From positions 1 to 53,425 of the forward strand of contig DATNPH010000063.1 of assembly GCA_036703315.1 (NCBI GenBank): a stretch of DNA of 53,425 nucleotides, in the 5' to 3' direction. Below, piece after piece: positions 6,790 through 16,076 of this stretch (positions are counted from its first letter, which is position 1; every line of letters starts with the position of its first letter). The notes under the pieces are model-generated. The model saw only the letters and a list, made by a program, of their open reading frames with translations, made no database searches and was not told the origin of the DNA. The DNA is from DATNPH01 sp036703315 (GTDB taxonomy: Bacteria > Cyanobacteriota > Cyanobacteriia > Cyanobacteriales > Coleofasciculaceae). A program made the translations under genes and the position numbers.

Positions 6790-9771
6790 ATGGTTGTACA
6801 AGTATCCGATAAAACTTACGAAGCGAAAACCCAAGAAATTGCTAAACAACTCTTGGAAGCTACACGGGAAAAGCGCTCCTTTTTTGCCCAGATGCGCGAC
6901 CAGATGCGCTGGGATGATAAGTTACTGGCTTGGGCGATGGGCAACCCTGGTCTAAGAGTGCAATTATTTCGCTTCATTGACACGTTACCCGCTTTGCGGA
7001 GCAAACCGGAAATTGCCCGCCATTTGCAGCAATATTTAGGTGATGAGTCGGTTGAACTGCCAGCAGCGCTTAAAGGTATGCTCAACTTTGCTCAAGCTGA
7101 CTCAATGCCAGGGCAAGTAGCGGCAACAACAGTTTCTACAGCCGTTGAAACATTAGCTCATAAATACATTGCGGGTGAGAACATTAAACAGGCACTCAAA
7201 ACAATTGAGCGCTTGCGGAAAGACAAAATGGCTTTCACCCTCGATTTGTTGGGAGAGGCGGTAATCACCGAGACTGAGGCGGAGTCTTACCTGCAAGGCT
7301 ATCTGGATTTAATGGAGCAGCTGAGTCAGGAAGCGCAGAAGTGGTCAACCGTTGAGGAGATTGATGTTGCAGATGGTGAATCTTTACCACAAATACAGGT
7401 TTCTGTCAAGTTAACGGCATTTTACTCTCAGTTTGACCCGCTCGATCCTCTGGGAAGTAAAGAACGGGTATGCGATCGCATCCGTATTCTATTACGCCGT
7501 GCCAAAGAACTTGGCGTAGCGGTTCACTTCGATATGGAGCAGTATGTCTACAAAGACATGACCTTCTCTATCCTCAAAGAGCTGTTGATGGAAGAGGAGT
7601 TTCGTTCCCGCACCGATGTGGGTGTCACGATACAAGCTTATCTGCGAGATAGTGAGCAAGACTTGCGGGATGTGCTCACTTGGGCAAAAGAGCGAGGTTA
7701 TCCTGTCACCGTGCGCTTGGTGAAAGGAGCCTACTGGGATCAAGAGACGATTCAGGCAGCACAAAAACATTGGCCTCAGCCTGTCTATAACGATAAAGCG
7801 GCTACTGACCTTAATTTTGAAAAGCTGACCCAGCTAATGCTGGAAAATCACGAGTATATCTACTCCGCGATTGGAAGTCATAACGTGCGATCGCAAGCCA
7901 GAGCGATCGCGATTGCGGAAAGTCTCAATATCCCCCGTCGTCGCTTTGAAATGCAAGTTCTTTACGGCATGGGTGACCAACTAGCCAAAGCGTTAGTCAA
8001 GCAGGGACATCGGGTGCGAGTTTATGCTCCTTATGGTGAACTGCTGCCAGGAATGGCTTACCTAATACGGCGTTTATTGGAAAATACGGCAAATAGTTCT
8101 TTCTTGCGGCAAAGCATGGAAGAACGACCGATTGAGGAATTGTTAGCACCACCAGTCGTAGATCCCGTCCAACCCTCCCCTATCAAAGGAGCAGAAACAG
8201 GGGTGTTCCCGAATGCTGCGGATACAGACTATGCCGAGGTGGAAGCAAGGCAGGAAGCAGAACAAGCGTTCCAAACTGTTCGCCAACAGTTAGGGAAGAC
8301 TTACTTACCTCTGGTGAATGGAGACTATCTACAAACGACGGATACTGTAAATTCCGTTAATCCTTGCAATCCCAGTGAGGTAATTGGGAAAATTGGACTC
8401 CTCTCAATGGAACAAGCTGAGCAAGCTTTGCAAGCGGCAAAAGCAGCATTCCCCAGTTGGCGACGCACACCAGTAAGGCAACGCGCTGGTGTATTGCGAA
8501 AAGCAGCTGAGTTGATGGAACAACGTCGGGCAGAATTATCAGCGTGGGTTGTTTTGGAAGTTGGCAAACCTTTACGGGAAGCTGATGCGGAAGTGTCGGA
8601 AGCGATCGACTTCTGTCGCTACTATGCTGATGAGATGGAACGTCTCGACCAAGGACACAACTATGATGTTGCTGGGGAAAATAATCGCTACATCTACCAA
8701 CCGCGAGGCGTTGCTGTTGTTATTTCTCCCTGGAACTTCCCCATTGCTATTGCTACAGGAATGACAGTTGCTGCACTGGTGGCAGGGAATTGTACCTTGC
8801 TCAAACCCGCTGAAGTTTCCTCAGTAATTGCAGCGAAAATTGCTGAAATTCTGGTAGAGGCGGGGATACCCAAGGGTGTGTTTCAATACGTGCCAGCGAA
8901 GGGTTCAACGGTCGGTGCTTATATGGTTAAGCATCCTGATGTCCACTTGATTGCTTTCACGGGTTCTCAAGAGGTGGGTTGCCGCATTTATGCAGATGCT
9001 GCGATCGTACAATCGGGTCAAAAGCATCTTAAGCGAGTGATTGCTGAGATGGGGGGGAAGAACGCAATCATTGTGGATGAAAGTGCTGACCTCGATCAGG
9101 CGGTTGCTGGTGCGGTACAGTCAGCGTTTGGTTACAGCGGTCAGAAATGTTCTGCCTGTTCACGGGTGATTGTGCTGGAACCTGTGTATGATGCCTTCAT
9201 CGAGCGTTTTGTGGAAGCCACGCGATCGCTCAATATTGGTGTTGCGGAAGCTCCAAGTACCCAAGTCGGGCCAGTTGTTGATGCCACAGCAAGAGACCGT
9301 ATCCGGGAGTATATCGAAAAAGGGCGTCAAGAAGCAGAAGTTGCGCTGGAATTGCCAGCACCTGATACGGGTTACTTCATTGGACCTACAATCTTCACTG
9401 GTGTTTCACCGGATGCCAAGATTGCTCAGGAAGAAATCTTTGGTCCTGTTGTTGCCGTGATGCAGGCGAAGAATTTCCAAGAAGCGTTAGATATTGCTAA
9501 TGGCACTAACTATGCGCTTACAGGTGGCTTGTATTCTCGGACGCCTTCGCATATTGACCAAGCAACAGCTGAGTTTGAAGTGGGTAACTTGTACATAAAC
9601 CGTACTACGACAGGTGCGATCGTGGCGCGACAACCCTTTGGTGGTTTTAAGATGTCTGGTGTTGGTTCTAAAGCGGGTGGTCCTGACTACTTGCTACAAT
9701 TCCTTGAACCTCGCACCATCACTGAGAACATCCAGCGTCAAGGTTTTGCACCAATTGAAGGAGTGGACTAG
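6790..9771 (+). CDS. putA: Bifunctional proline dehydrogenase / L-glutamate gamma-semialdehyde dehydrogenase
   Basis: This 993-residue enzyme oxidises proline to glutamate in two steps. The N-terminal half is the FAD proline dehydrogenase barrel, with TVRLVKGAYWDQE, RRRFEMQVLYGMGDQLAKAL and the substrate-binding block ending LIRRLLENTANSSFLRQS. A linker of roughly residues 455-515 leads to the NAD-dependent aldehyde dehydrogenase half: FTGSQEVG, general base E753 in IAEMGGKNA and nucleophile C787 in GYSGQKCSACSR. The motifs expected for both activities are present. It lacks the N-terminal DNA-binding domain of the longer enteric PutA. ATG at 6790; transcribed alone. Confidence 0.95.
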   Translation: MVVQVSDKTYEAKTQEIAKQLLEATREKRSFFAQMRDQMRWDDKLLAWAMGNPGLRVQLFRFIDTLPALRSKPEIARHLQQYLGDESVELPAALKGMLNFAQADSMPGQVAATTVSTAVETLAHKYIAGENIKQALKTIERLRKDKMAFTLDLLGEAVITETEAESYLQGYLDLMEQLSQEAQKWSTVEEIDVADGESLPQIQVSVKLTAFYSQFDPLDPLGSKERVCDRIRILLRRAKELGVAVHFDMEQYVYKDMTFSILKELLMEEEFRSRTDVGVTIQAYLRDSEQDLRDVLTWAKERGYPVTVRLVKGAYWDQETIQAAQKHWPQPVYNDKAATDLNFEKLTQLMLENHEYIYSAIGSHNVRSQARAIAIAESLNIPRRRFEMQVLYGMGDQLAKALVKQGHRVRVYAPYGELLPGMAYLIRRLLENTANSSFLRQSMEERPIEELLAPPVVDPVQPSPIKGAETGVFPNAADTDYAEVEARQEAEQAFQTVRQQLGKTYLPLVNGDYLQTTDTVNSVNPCNPSEVIGKIGLLSMEQAEQALQAAKAAFPSWRRTPVRQRAGVLRKAAELMEQRRAELSAWVVLEVGKPLREADAEVSEAIDFCRYYADEMERLDQGHNYDVAGENNRYIYQPRGVAVVISPWNFPIAIATGMTVAALVAGNCTLLKPAEVSSVIAAKIAEILVEAGIPKGVFQYVPAKGSTVGAYMVKHPDVHLIAFTGSQEVGCRIYADAAIVQSGQKHLKRVIAEMGGKNAIIVDESADLDQAVAGAVQSAFGYSGQKCSACSRVIVLEPVYDAFIERFVEATRSLNIGVAEAPSTQVGPVVDATARDRIREYIEKGRQEAEVALELPAPDTGYFIGPTIFTGVSPDAKIAQEEIFGPVVAVMQAKNFQEALDIANGTNYALTGGLYSRTPSHIDQATAEFEVGNLYINRTTTGAIVARQPFGGFKMSGVGSKAGGPDYLLQFLEPRTITENIQRQGFAPIEGVD

Positions 9772-9798
9772 AGCAACAATTTAGTACTCAATAGAGGC

Positions 9799-9855
9799 GA
9801 AGTATTCGGATGATAACTGATTGCTCAGGCTCTAGTTTTCCTATCCGAATGCTTC
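9799..9855. terminator. Bidirectional terminator-like hairpin between convergent genes
   Basis: GAAGTATTCGGAT (9799-9811) and ATCCGAATGCTTC (9843-9855) pair over 13 positions with one mismatch. It sits between the ends of putA and the convergent gene at 9878. Confidence 0.5.
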
Positions 9856-9877
9856 ACCCACAACCACTTTTTCATAG

Positions 9878-11128
9878 TTATGCTTCTTGCACTTTGAAGT
9901 ACCAGTAGAGGTTGGCAACAGTCAAATCTGGTACTTCTTGCCAATTTGAAGGGGCTAATGCTTTATAGCCAGAGGCTGGTGCTTTCTGACTGATATAGGA
10001 TTCATGCTCTCGACGTAAATCAGGCTTGACCATGAATTTAAGCTGGTCACGTAGGGATAGAAAATGAGACTTTTGCTTCAAATTTTCATAGAGCAATTGT
10101 TCTTCTGGTTCTGCCACAATAGTTGGTTCTTCGTTATTATCTGAACTATCAGCCGATGAACTATCGGAGCTAGCTAATAGTTGCCGATCATCTGGAGAAA
10201 GAGTTTGTATCCAATCAACCTGATTTTGCCAGGATTCTAGTACAGGTAAATCATGACCATGAATTCGAGTGATTTCTGGAAAGAGAAAATCTAGCTCATC
10301 CTCAGATTCACAGCGTTCAATAACAGTCAGGGAATCTTGACGGATTTTGTCTTGGAGGTGGAACAGGCGATCGCTCACCGTCTCATGAGCACCCTGTACC
10401 TGAAATGTCATGGTAATTGCTTGCTCAATCGCCCAAACACATTCTTGTCTACGCAAGTGTCCAGCAGAACAGGTTCCCTCTAATAGGTGAAAATTGTCAT
10501 AATCTGCTAAAGCCTTAAACAACATATCCCGTGCGCCGTTAATCTCTGAATTACGGAGATTCACATCTTGCAATGTCAGTGCTGATTGAAAGCGCTTAAT
10601 TGCTTTGGTAAAAAGCCCATAAGCCTGAACTAAAATTGTGCGGTGATGCTTAAACTCAACATCTTGGGCAACTTGATCAATTCGTTGTATTATTTCTGCT
10701 CCTTGGTCTTTTAATGCTTGTTTTAAGTCAATAAAGCCGCCTTTAACTTCTAGCCTCAGTTGCTTTACGTCTTGCCTCAATTTCAAGGTTTGGTGGAGAT
10801 TCACGGCTGATAAGGCGATACCTGCTACTGTTCCAACACCAATCACGGCTGTAGTTGCTTGCAAAACTCCCACACTATTCTGGAGAGTATCGAGCATTCT
10901 GTAGGTTTTTTGAAAACCTCTGTGAGTTTGAATTATTTGTACAGTGTCTAAAATAGTCTGTGGAACAGCCAGAAACGGTTGACTTACAACGCTAACTGCA
11001 TGGCCGACAATTTTACCTGTTACAGCATCTCTAACCAAGCTGAGTGGTACACCTGTGGACGAGATGACCTGCTTCAGCGTACCATTGGCAAGACCAAGCA
11101 TATGTTCGGGACGAAAGACGAAAAGCAT
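9878..11128 (-). CDS. Unknown protein with membrane-like helices and coiled coil
   Basis: I do not recognise this 416-residue protein. The first 70 residues are fairly hydrophobic (VGHAVSVVSQPFLAVPQTIL), and residues about 89-112 (VLQATTAVIGVGTVAGIALS) form a likely membrane helix. A predicted long charged helix follows (LKLRQDVKQLRLEVKGGFID and beyond). The C-terminal half is acidic and Ser/Asp-rich near residues 317-335. The layout, a glycine-rich hydrophobic segment then a long amphipathic helix, recalls membrane-associated or pore-type helical proteins, but that is only a resemblance. It is divergent from the gene at 11380, with which it shares a 250-base control region. ATG at 11128 has AGGT about nine bases upstream. 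Confidence 0.6.
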   Translation of the reverse strand: MLFVFRPEHMLGLANGTLKQVISSTGVPLSLVRDAVTGKIVGHAVSVVSQPFLAVPQTILDTVQIIQTHRGFQKTYRMLDTLQNSVGVLQATTAVIGVGTVAGIALSAVNLHQTLKLRQDVKQLRLEVKGGFIDLKQALKDQGAEIIQRIDQVAQDVEFKHHRTILVQAYGLFTKAIKRFQSALTLQDVNLRNSEINGARDMLFKALADYDNFHLLEGTCSAGHLRRQECVWAIEQAITMTFQVQGAHETVSDRLFHLQDKIRQDSLTVIERCESEDELDFLFPEITRIHGHDLPVLESWQNQVDWIQTLSPDDRQLLASSDSSSADSSDNNEEPTIVAEPEEQLLYENLKQKSHFLSLRDQLKFMVKPDLRREHESYISQKAPASGYKALAPSNWQEVPDLTVANLYWYFKVQEA

Positions 11129-11164
11129 GACTTTTACCTAATTAGCGTCTAGAACGTTGGATTA

Positions 11165-11232
11165 GCCGCTAGTGTAGGTTTTATCCTTAGAGATAACATC
11201 AAAGATTTTACGGATAAACCAATAGTGTCCGC
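11165..11232. promoter_or_regulatory. Imperfect inverted repeat between the divergent unknown genes
   Basis: A 22-base block at 11165-11186, ending TAGGTTTTATCC, is partly complementary to 11212-11232, beginning GGATAAACCAATAGTG. It lies midway between two divergent starts, the usual place for an operator that controls both genes. No known regulator site was recognised. Confidence 0.35.
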
Positions 11233-11379
11233 AAATATAACTGTATTTATACGGAGTTACTCTCGATTGAATCCAGGCATAGTAGATGACGAGTAACAAC
11301 AGCAGCTCACTCTTTCCTGAAGACTACAAGAGTTTGCTGTAATGCAGTTGAGTTTTTTGTGACTTACTGGAGGACACGC

Positions 11380-12390
11380 ATGAATAACTACTTCAACGCG
11401 TTTGAGAATATTGACCAATCAGTTGAGCAACTGCTTACAGATGAGTATAATTCTCCAGAGATTCAGCAATCTGCCAAAAGTCTAAGGAAATCAGTTCAAC
11501 CTTGTATTGAAGAACTGAAGCAATCGGCGGCTAAAGTCAAGGGTTTAGTCCATGGATGTTTCAATGACTTGTATCACGCTGAGGATGTTTGGCATAGCAA
11601 GCCAAAAATTGCAGAAGCAGCAAAACATGAAATTTGGGAACAACTTGGAGAAATTAGCGGACGTTTATTCAGAATCAGTTTATTAGCAAATCAATTTAAA
11701 CGCGATGCTGTAAGACAAGCCATCGAATCTTGGGATGAACGGATTATGTTCTTGAAAAGTCGATGGTTTATTGATGGCAAAGGTCAATTAAAACAAGGAG
11801 TGGGTTGGGGAGAAAAAGAAGGTTTTGTTAAACAACTTTTCTCTATGGTTGATTATGAAGCTAACGGAATAAATAGAAGCATTAAGGAAAATCTAGCTTT
11901 AATCTATGAAGAAATCAATGTTCTTCACCAAGAGTTACTTCAGCAGTATCTCAGTTTTTTAGACAATCATGATAAAGCTCATTATACGAAGCAGTTTGAT
12001 TCTATAATTAGTGAAATTGAAGAGAAATTCAGTAATTCAACAGAGCTTCTACCTAACCATATTCTAAAATTTAAGACGGCTATTAGTTCAGATTTAACAG
12101 CTCTGAATGGCTGGGGCGATATTTACTGGATCAGTGTTTTTAGGTTCAAAGACAAGGTTTCTTCAAAGATTGAGGAGTTTATTACAGCAATTTTTGATGA
12201 CCGAGTTAAGTTAGCAACACAAGCTCTCGAACAAGCGATCGCGTTTTACAATGACTTTCTAGAACGACAAGAGCGATATCAGCAAGAGACACCAGAACAG
12301 CGTGAAGCTGAGAAATCTTGGATCGACCAGCAGCGTCAGCAACTAGAGCAAGTCCAGAATGGTATTGAAGCCATACTCAACGCTAGTTAA
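11380..12390 (+). CDS. Unknown helical protein, divergent partner of the 9878-11128 gene
   Basis: A soluble protein of 336 residues that I do not recognise. It appears almost wholly alpha-helical, with several charged helices and a C-terminal coiled coil rich in Gln and Glu (roughly residues 290-330). There is no signal peptide, membrane segment or enzyme motif. ATG at 11380 is chosen because TGGAGGA ends seven bases upstream; a GTG at 11359 would add seven residues. It is divergent from another unknown gene, separated by about 250 bases that hold an inverted repeat, which suggests shared regulation and perhaps a joint function. Its codon use looks somewhat more AT-rich than its neighbours. 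Confidence 0.6.
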   Translation: MNNYFNAFENIDQSVEQLLTDEYNSPEIQQSAKSLRKSVQPCIEELKQSAAKVKGLVHGCFNDLYHAEDVWHSKPKIAEAAKHEIWEQLGEISGRLFRISLLANQFKRDAVRQAIESWDERIMFLKSRWFIDGKGQLKQGVGWGEKEGFVKQLFSMVDYEANGINRSIKENLALIYEEINVLHQELLQQYLSFLDNHDKAHYTKQFDSIISEIEEKFSNSTELLPNHILKFKTAISSDLTALNGWGDIYWISVFRFKDKVSSKIEEFITAIFDDRVKLATQALEQAIAFYNDFLERQERYQQETPEQREAEKSWIDQQRQQLEQVQNGIEAILNAS

Positions 12391-12468
12391 TGCACTCAGG
12401 CTTGGGAAATCGAAGAAAGAGGGATCAGCCTGGAGCTTATGGAGTCGCGATCGTAAAATTGTTACTTG

Positions 12469-12511
12469 ATTGTCACTGTAACTTCACATCTACTCAGTAG
12501 ATTTATATTGT
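12469..12511 (+). promoter_or_regulatory. Promoter region of the Yfr1-like RNA, shared with two other loci
   Basis: ATTGTCACTGT at 12469 leads to a TTCACA block, with TATATT at 12504-12509 as a possible -10 box about seven bases before the predicted 5' end of the RNA. The region aligns with 12735-12780 and 18940-18985, each followed by a terminator hairpin. Confidence 0.45.
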
Positions 12512-12515
12512 GAGC

Positions 12516-12591
12516 AAGACTGAGTTTCATGGTCTGCTCCTCACACCACTGTTCCTACTCTCTCTTGCTAGAAGGCGAGAGAGTTTTTTTT
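12516..12591 (+). ncRNA. yfr1: Yfr1-like small RNA
   Basis: The predicted RNA is about 75 nt. It has a short 5' hairpin (AGAC at 12517-12520 with GTCT at 12532-12535), then the unpaired motif CTCCTCACACC at 12537-12547, then a terminator stem ACTCTCTC / GAGAGAGT (12557-12564 with 12577-12584) running into eight T. This order, with the nearly invariant ACTCCTCACACC core between two hairpins, is the known description of Yfr1, a base-pairing regulatory RNA of cyanobacteria that acts on outer-membrane protein mRNAs. The first base of the core is G here rather than A. The RNA ends are inferred. Confidence 0.7.
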
Positions 12592-12734
12592 GGTTATTCA
12601 GCTACAAGAGATTTAATCAGCATAAGTGGAAATTGTGGAATTTCTGAGAGCCAGGCAGCTTATCTACCTAATATAAGTCATTTAACTGCACCTTATCTTA
12701 CAAGAGCTTAGGCACATCACATAATTGCCACCTC

Positions 12735-12839
12735 ATTGTCATTAGACTGCCACACTCACTTAGTACTCTGATTAATACATAGACGCAATTACTCCTTATA
12801 AAATGCCCTCCTGTTCACAGATAGCGAGAGGGTATTTTT
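12735..12839 (+). ncRNA. Second small-RNA-like locus, tandem to the Yfr1-like RNA
   Basis: An upstream block beginning ATTGTCATTAGACTGCCACA aligns with the promoter region at 12469, and TAATAC at 12773-12778 could be a -10 box. The downstream end is a hairpin ATGCCCTC / GAGGGTAT (12803-12810 with 12828-12835) followed by a T run. The transcript would start near 12785 and be about 55 nt, with ATTACTCC in the unpaired part. It has no protein-coding capacity. It is a candidate divergent paralog of Yfr1; there is no proof of expression. Confidence 0.45.
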
Positions 12840-12869
12840 CTTCGGTTATACCAATTTTCTATTAGTTGT

Positions 12870-12912
12870 ATCTTTAGTAATTGGTAATTGATAATTGGTA
12901 ATTAATAATACA
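12870..12912. repeat. Short AT-rich tandem repeat
   Basis: TAATTGGTAATTGATAATTG and the following bases repeat a TAATTGG-like heptamer about five times. It is a spacer repeat like the other heptamer arrays in this window. Confidence 0.5.
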
Positions 12913-12997
12913 TAGACTACGTAGAATCCTCTTCCCATTCCTTATTGCCCATTCCCTAAAACAAGTAGTGTGACACTTCAAGGTGCCCAATGTGGGC

Positions 12998-15937
12998 TTA
13001 TGCCATAGGTAGAAGTAAGCGATTTAAATAGCGAGGCTCGGAGGGAGCCGCTTCGCTAACGCTTTCTATCTGGTAAAATTGGAGGTCGCCGCCCCAAGAA
13101 CGAAGGACATGTCGGCAAATCTTCAGATTCAAGCTGGGTGGTGGCTCTAGAGGTGAGGTACTAATCGTATTTAGACATTCGTCCAGCAATCCATTTTCTG
13201 CAATCAGTAATTCCAGCAGAGGATAGGATGTAGGAGTGCTAAGTCTTGCCCTTGACTCCTGATCTTGACTAAGGACACCGCACCAGATGTTAACCCAACT
13301 TCCAGGTTGGGAGTGAAAGCAGGATGTTAGCAAAAGTTCAAAAAGTATACATTCTAGTTTGAGTGGGTTGGCATAAACGCTCAGTTTGCCTGGGTTGTGA
13401 ACTTGGAGCATCAGCTGATACTGCTTGTATAGCGGCTCGACACGACGGAGCGATCGCTTCAACAGACTTGCTAAAGATACCAGGGAGGGGTTCACTGTCA
13501 GTTGCCACTGCTCTTCCTTCAGCACTGGTGTCAGCATGTTCAGTGTCTGTTCCAATTGATGCAGCAGATGCTGTCGGCGCATCTGTTGTAACGGTTGAAC
13601 TGTAGAAGTGTGATTACTCTTGCCCGTCAAGGTAAGTTTTGTATTAATTTCACCGGAATCGATAGGTTCAGGTTGATTTAGGTCGCCTGGACTGGGTCGT
13701 GACGGTGTCTTGGCTTCAAGTTCTAGTAAGGCACTAACACTCTCTTGCACCGACTGATGGAGAGTCTCTAAGCATCGATGTTTATACCAGTTGAGTGTTT
13801 GTAGATTTTCGTTTTCTTGAGTGTGGCTATTCAAATGGTGTTGATAGTAGTGAAACCAGCTGAACTGATGTGTCAAAGTTTCTAGAGGCGGCAGCAGGTG
13901 ATGAGGCCATTGTCGTTCTGCGTGGTCGGCAATTAGCACAATTCCCGTGACTGGAAATGTCCCCTTGTGAAGGGCAATAACCATCAATTGACCAATGCTA
14001 GGACTACTCAGCCATTGACGGATGGGAGTAGTTAAGTCAGCAACTGAACAGCACAGGAAACCAGAGGTATTTAAGGCATCTTGAATCAGGGTGTTGCTGG
14101 CAATAGGGATAGGCACATCTGGAGGCAGGGCAAAACGCGGATCAGTAATGATCGCGGCGGCAACTGTTGCATATTCACTTTCCGGCGTCCAGCTAATTAA
14201 AGCTGTAAGGGGACATTCCAGAAGATTCGCTAAGTACTCTAACCAATTGCGTTCTAATAGAGCTGGGTCTAGGGAAGCTTGGGAGAGTGTTGATAATCCT
14301 GCCCGAAGCGTTTGGTGGGCTATATACGCTAGTCTGGCGCTATCTTGTAGATGACCGACCATGAGCAGCAGATTAATTTGTTGTGCGACAATGCCCGCTA
14401 GCTCCCGTTGGGTTTGGGTCCAAGTGCGGGGAGTTCCATGAGCGACAACTAACAGGGATAACTGGTTAAAGTCGCCCGTCCTAGCCGTCTGGTCAACTAG
14501 GAGGGAGTGTCCAAGGGGTATTAGCAGCGCTGAGCGTAGACCCAGCGGCAGCAGGATTTCACGCCATTGAAACAACCGGAAATCTTCATCAAAGTCTTCA
14601 ATCATCAAACAGCCAGCATTTTTGAAGAGCAACTGCTGGTTATCCGGCGAGAGGGGAGGTAGTTGAGTTGTTAGAGGGCGACGGTTTAGGGGCTGTTGTT
14701 GAAAGACAAGGATAAACTGACCCTTATCGTCTTGTTGCAAAACTAAAAAGCGCTCCGCTTCAAGGCGCTGGCATAGTAGCCCAGCGCAATCCCTCAGCGC
14801 TACAGTGGTATCAGTACTACGAGCGATCGCTTGGGCAATTTCTGCCGGAAAGTGGGTATCCTTTTGAGCTTGCTGAAGCGTTGCTTCTATGTCTTCCTTG
14901 CCTGCTACTAGCCCCACTAACTGAGCGATAGCGCGAACATAATTTCTTTCTGCCTCCTCCCAGATGCGAGGCTCATTATCTTCCACCGTCAGAAAGCCGA
15001 GTAGTTCCCCATTCGATTGAATAGGTGCAGCCAACAGAGAGCGCGATCGCAGTCGATTTAGAAGACGCTCTGTACTTCTAGATGTCAGTAAACTTCTACC
15101 TGCACCAATAGCAACCAACTGACCAGCTGCAAGTGCCTGATAGAAGTCATTCACTTCGGCTACTGTTAGACCAGCAGCACTGGCTCTCAACTCTCCAAAC
15201 TGCCGAATTGATTGTCGGTTCCCAACTCGGTGCCAGAAGTAGCGCCGTTCTGGAGAATACCAGTAAAGATTTGTACGTGTGGGAGCAACAAATTGCTGAG
15301 TCATTGTTACTACAGCATCCAGACGCTGCGATAGCGTGGGAAGTTGCATTAGCTGGTCGAGTAAGTGAAATAGCGGCTGGTCAGGACGTTTAGTAGCCGA
15401 TCTCTGCCATTCCACTTCTATCTGATACAAGGCAGCAGCTAATCCGCCTAGTAGTAACGATAACTGAGCTTTTTCAGCCGCTCTGGGGGCGACACCCCAA
15501 CGGTGTGACCCCAACAAAGCCACCCCAAAACACCGATCTTTGCAACGTAAAGGGTACACAATCGTACCCTGAATGCTAAACTCTTGAGCCGCTCGACGCC
15601 ATTCACCCGCCCGAGGTTCTTGCCGCAGATCCGGGACGCCTACGAGTCGTTGTTGGATGACGACTTGCTCTAGTAGGTCACCCGAATTAAGGTTAAACCG
15701 CTGTTTGAGAAATAGTGTGTCACCGCTTGGGGTGATGCCCCCTTTACCAACCAACCGATGCTCTAGCCGATCGTAAAGACCTATCCAAATCAGCTCATAG
15801 TTCAACTCAGTCTGTAGATAATCGAGGGTCGCCTCGATCAAGACATCAGCATTCTCCTCTTCCCGTAACGTCTGAAGGGCACGCCCTAGAGCAACGAGTT
15901 GGTTTTCGTTATGGGGCTGTAGGTTTGGCTGAGCCAT
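12998..15937 (-). CDS. Multi-GAF sensor protein with degenerate histidine-kinase-like C-terminus
   Basis: A 979-residue cytoplasmic sensor. About four GAF-like modules can be traced at roughly residues 15-180, 195-355, 365-530 and 555-700; GAF domains bind small ligands or tetrapyrroles. The second has the common SLLAAPIQSNGELLGFLTVE strand pattern. A helical linker leads to a C-terminal part (about 840-979) resembling a histidine-kinase ATPase domain, but the phospho-acceptor H-box and the N and G1 motifs are not recognisable, so kinase activity is doubtful. No Cys-His chromophore pair is evident. It is divergent from pyrD and has no response regulator nearby. Confidence 0.75.
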   Translation of the reverse strand: MAQPNLQPHNENQLVALGRALQTLREEENADVLIEATLDYLQTELNYELIWIGLYDRLEHRLVGKGGITPSGDTLFLKQRFNLNSGDLLEQVVIQQRLVGVPDLRQEPRAGEWRRAAQEFSIQGTIVYPLRCKDRCFGVALLGSHRWGVAPRAAEKAQLSLLLGGLAAALYQIEVEWQRSATKRPDQPLFHLLDQLMQLPTLSQRLDAVVTMTQQFVAPTRTNLYWYSPERRYFWHRVGNRQSIRQFGELRASAAGLTVAEVNDFYQALAAGQLVAIGAGRSLLTSRSTERLLNRLRSRSLLAAPIQSNGELLGFLTVEDNEPRIWEEAERNYVRAIAQLVGLVAGKEDIEATLQQAQKDTHFPAEIAQAIARSTDTTVALRDCAGLLCQRLEAERFLVLQQDDKGQFILVFQQQPLNRRPLTTQLPPLSPDNQQLLFKNAGCLMIEDFDEDFRLFQWREILLPLGLRSALLIPLGHSLLVDQTARTGDFNQLSLLVVAHGTPRTWTQTQRELAGIVAQQINLLLMVGHLQDSARLAYIAHQTLRAGLSTLSQASLDPALLERNWLEYLANLLECPLTALISWTPESEYATVAAAIITDPRFALPPDVPIPIASNTLIQDALNTSGFLCCSVADLTTPIRQWLSSPSIGQLMVIALHKGTFPVTGIVLIADHAERQWPHHLLPPLETLTHQFSWFHYYQHHLNSHTQENENLQTLNWYKHRCLETLHQSVQESVSALLELEAKTPSRPSPGDLNQPEPIDSGEINTKLTLTGKSNHTSTVQPLQQMRRQHLLHQLEQTLNMLTPVLKEEQWQLTVNPSLVSLASLLKRSLRRVEPLYKQYQLMLQVHNPGKLSVYANPLKLECILFELLLTSCFHSQPGSWVNIWCGVLSQDQESRARLSTPTSYPLLELLIAENGLLDECLNTISTSPLEPPPSLNLKICRHVLRSWGGDLQFYQIESVSEAAPSEPRYLNRLLLPMA

Positions 15938-16076
15938 GACTTATTAAAACCCTTCAAAAGCATAAGCTTTTGTTCTAGTAATCCTTAGCTTAGTATTATC
16001 CAGGAAGCGACGATTGGTATCTTTGAGTTCTCAGTTGGAAACTTTTATGGGTACCGACAACTGTATTTTTAATCTT

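Noticed and set aside
12529..12711. 60-residue frame over the Yfr1-like RNA
   Set aside because: It runs through a terminator hairpin and has no ribosome site or protein-like composition.
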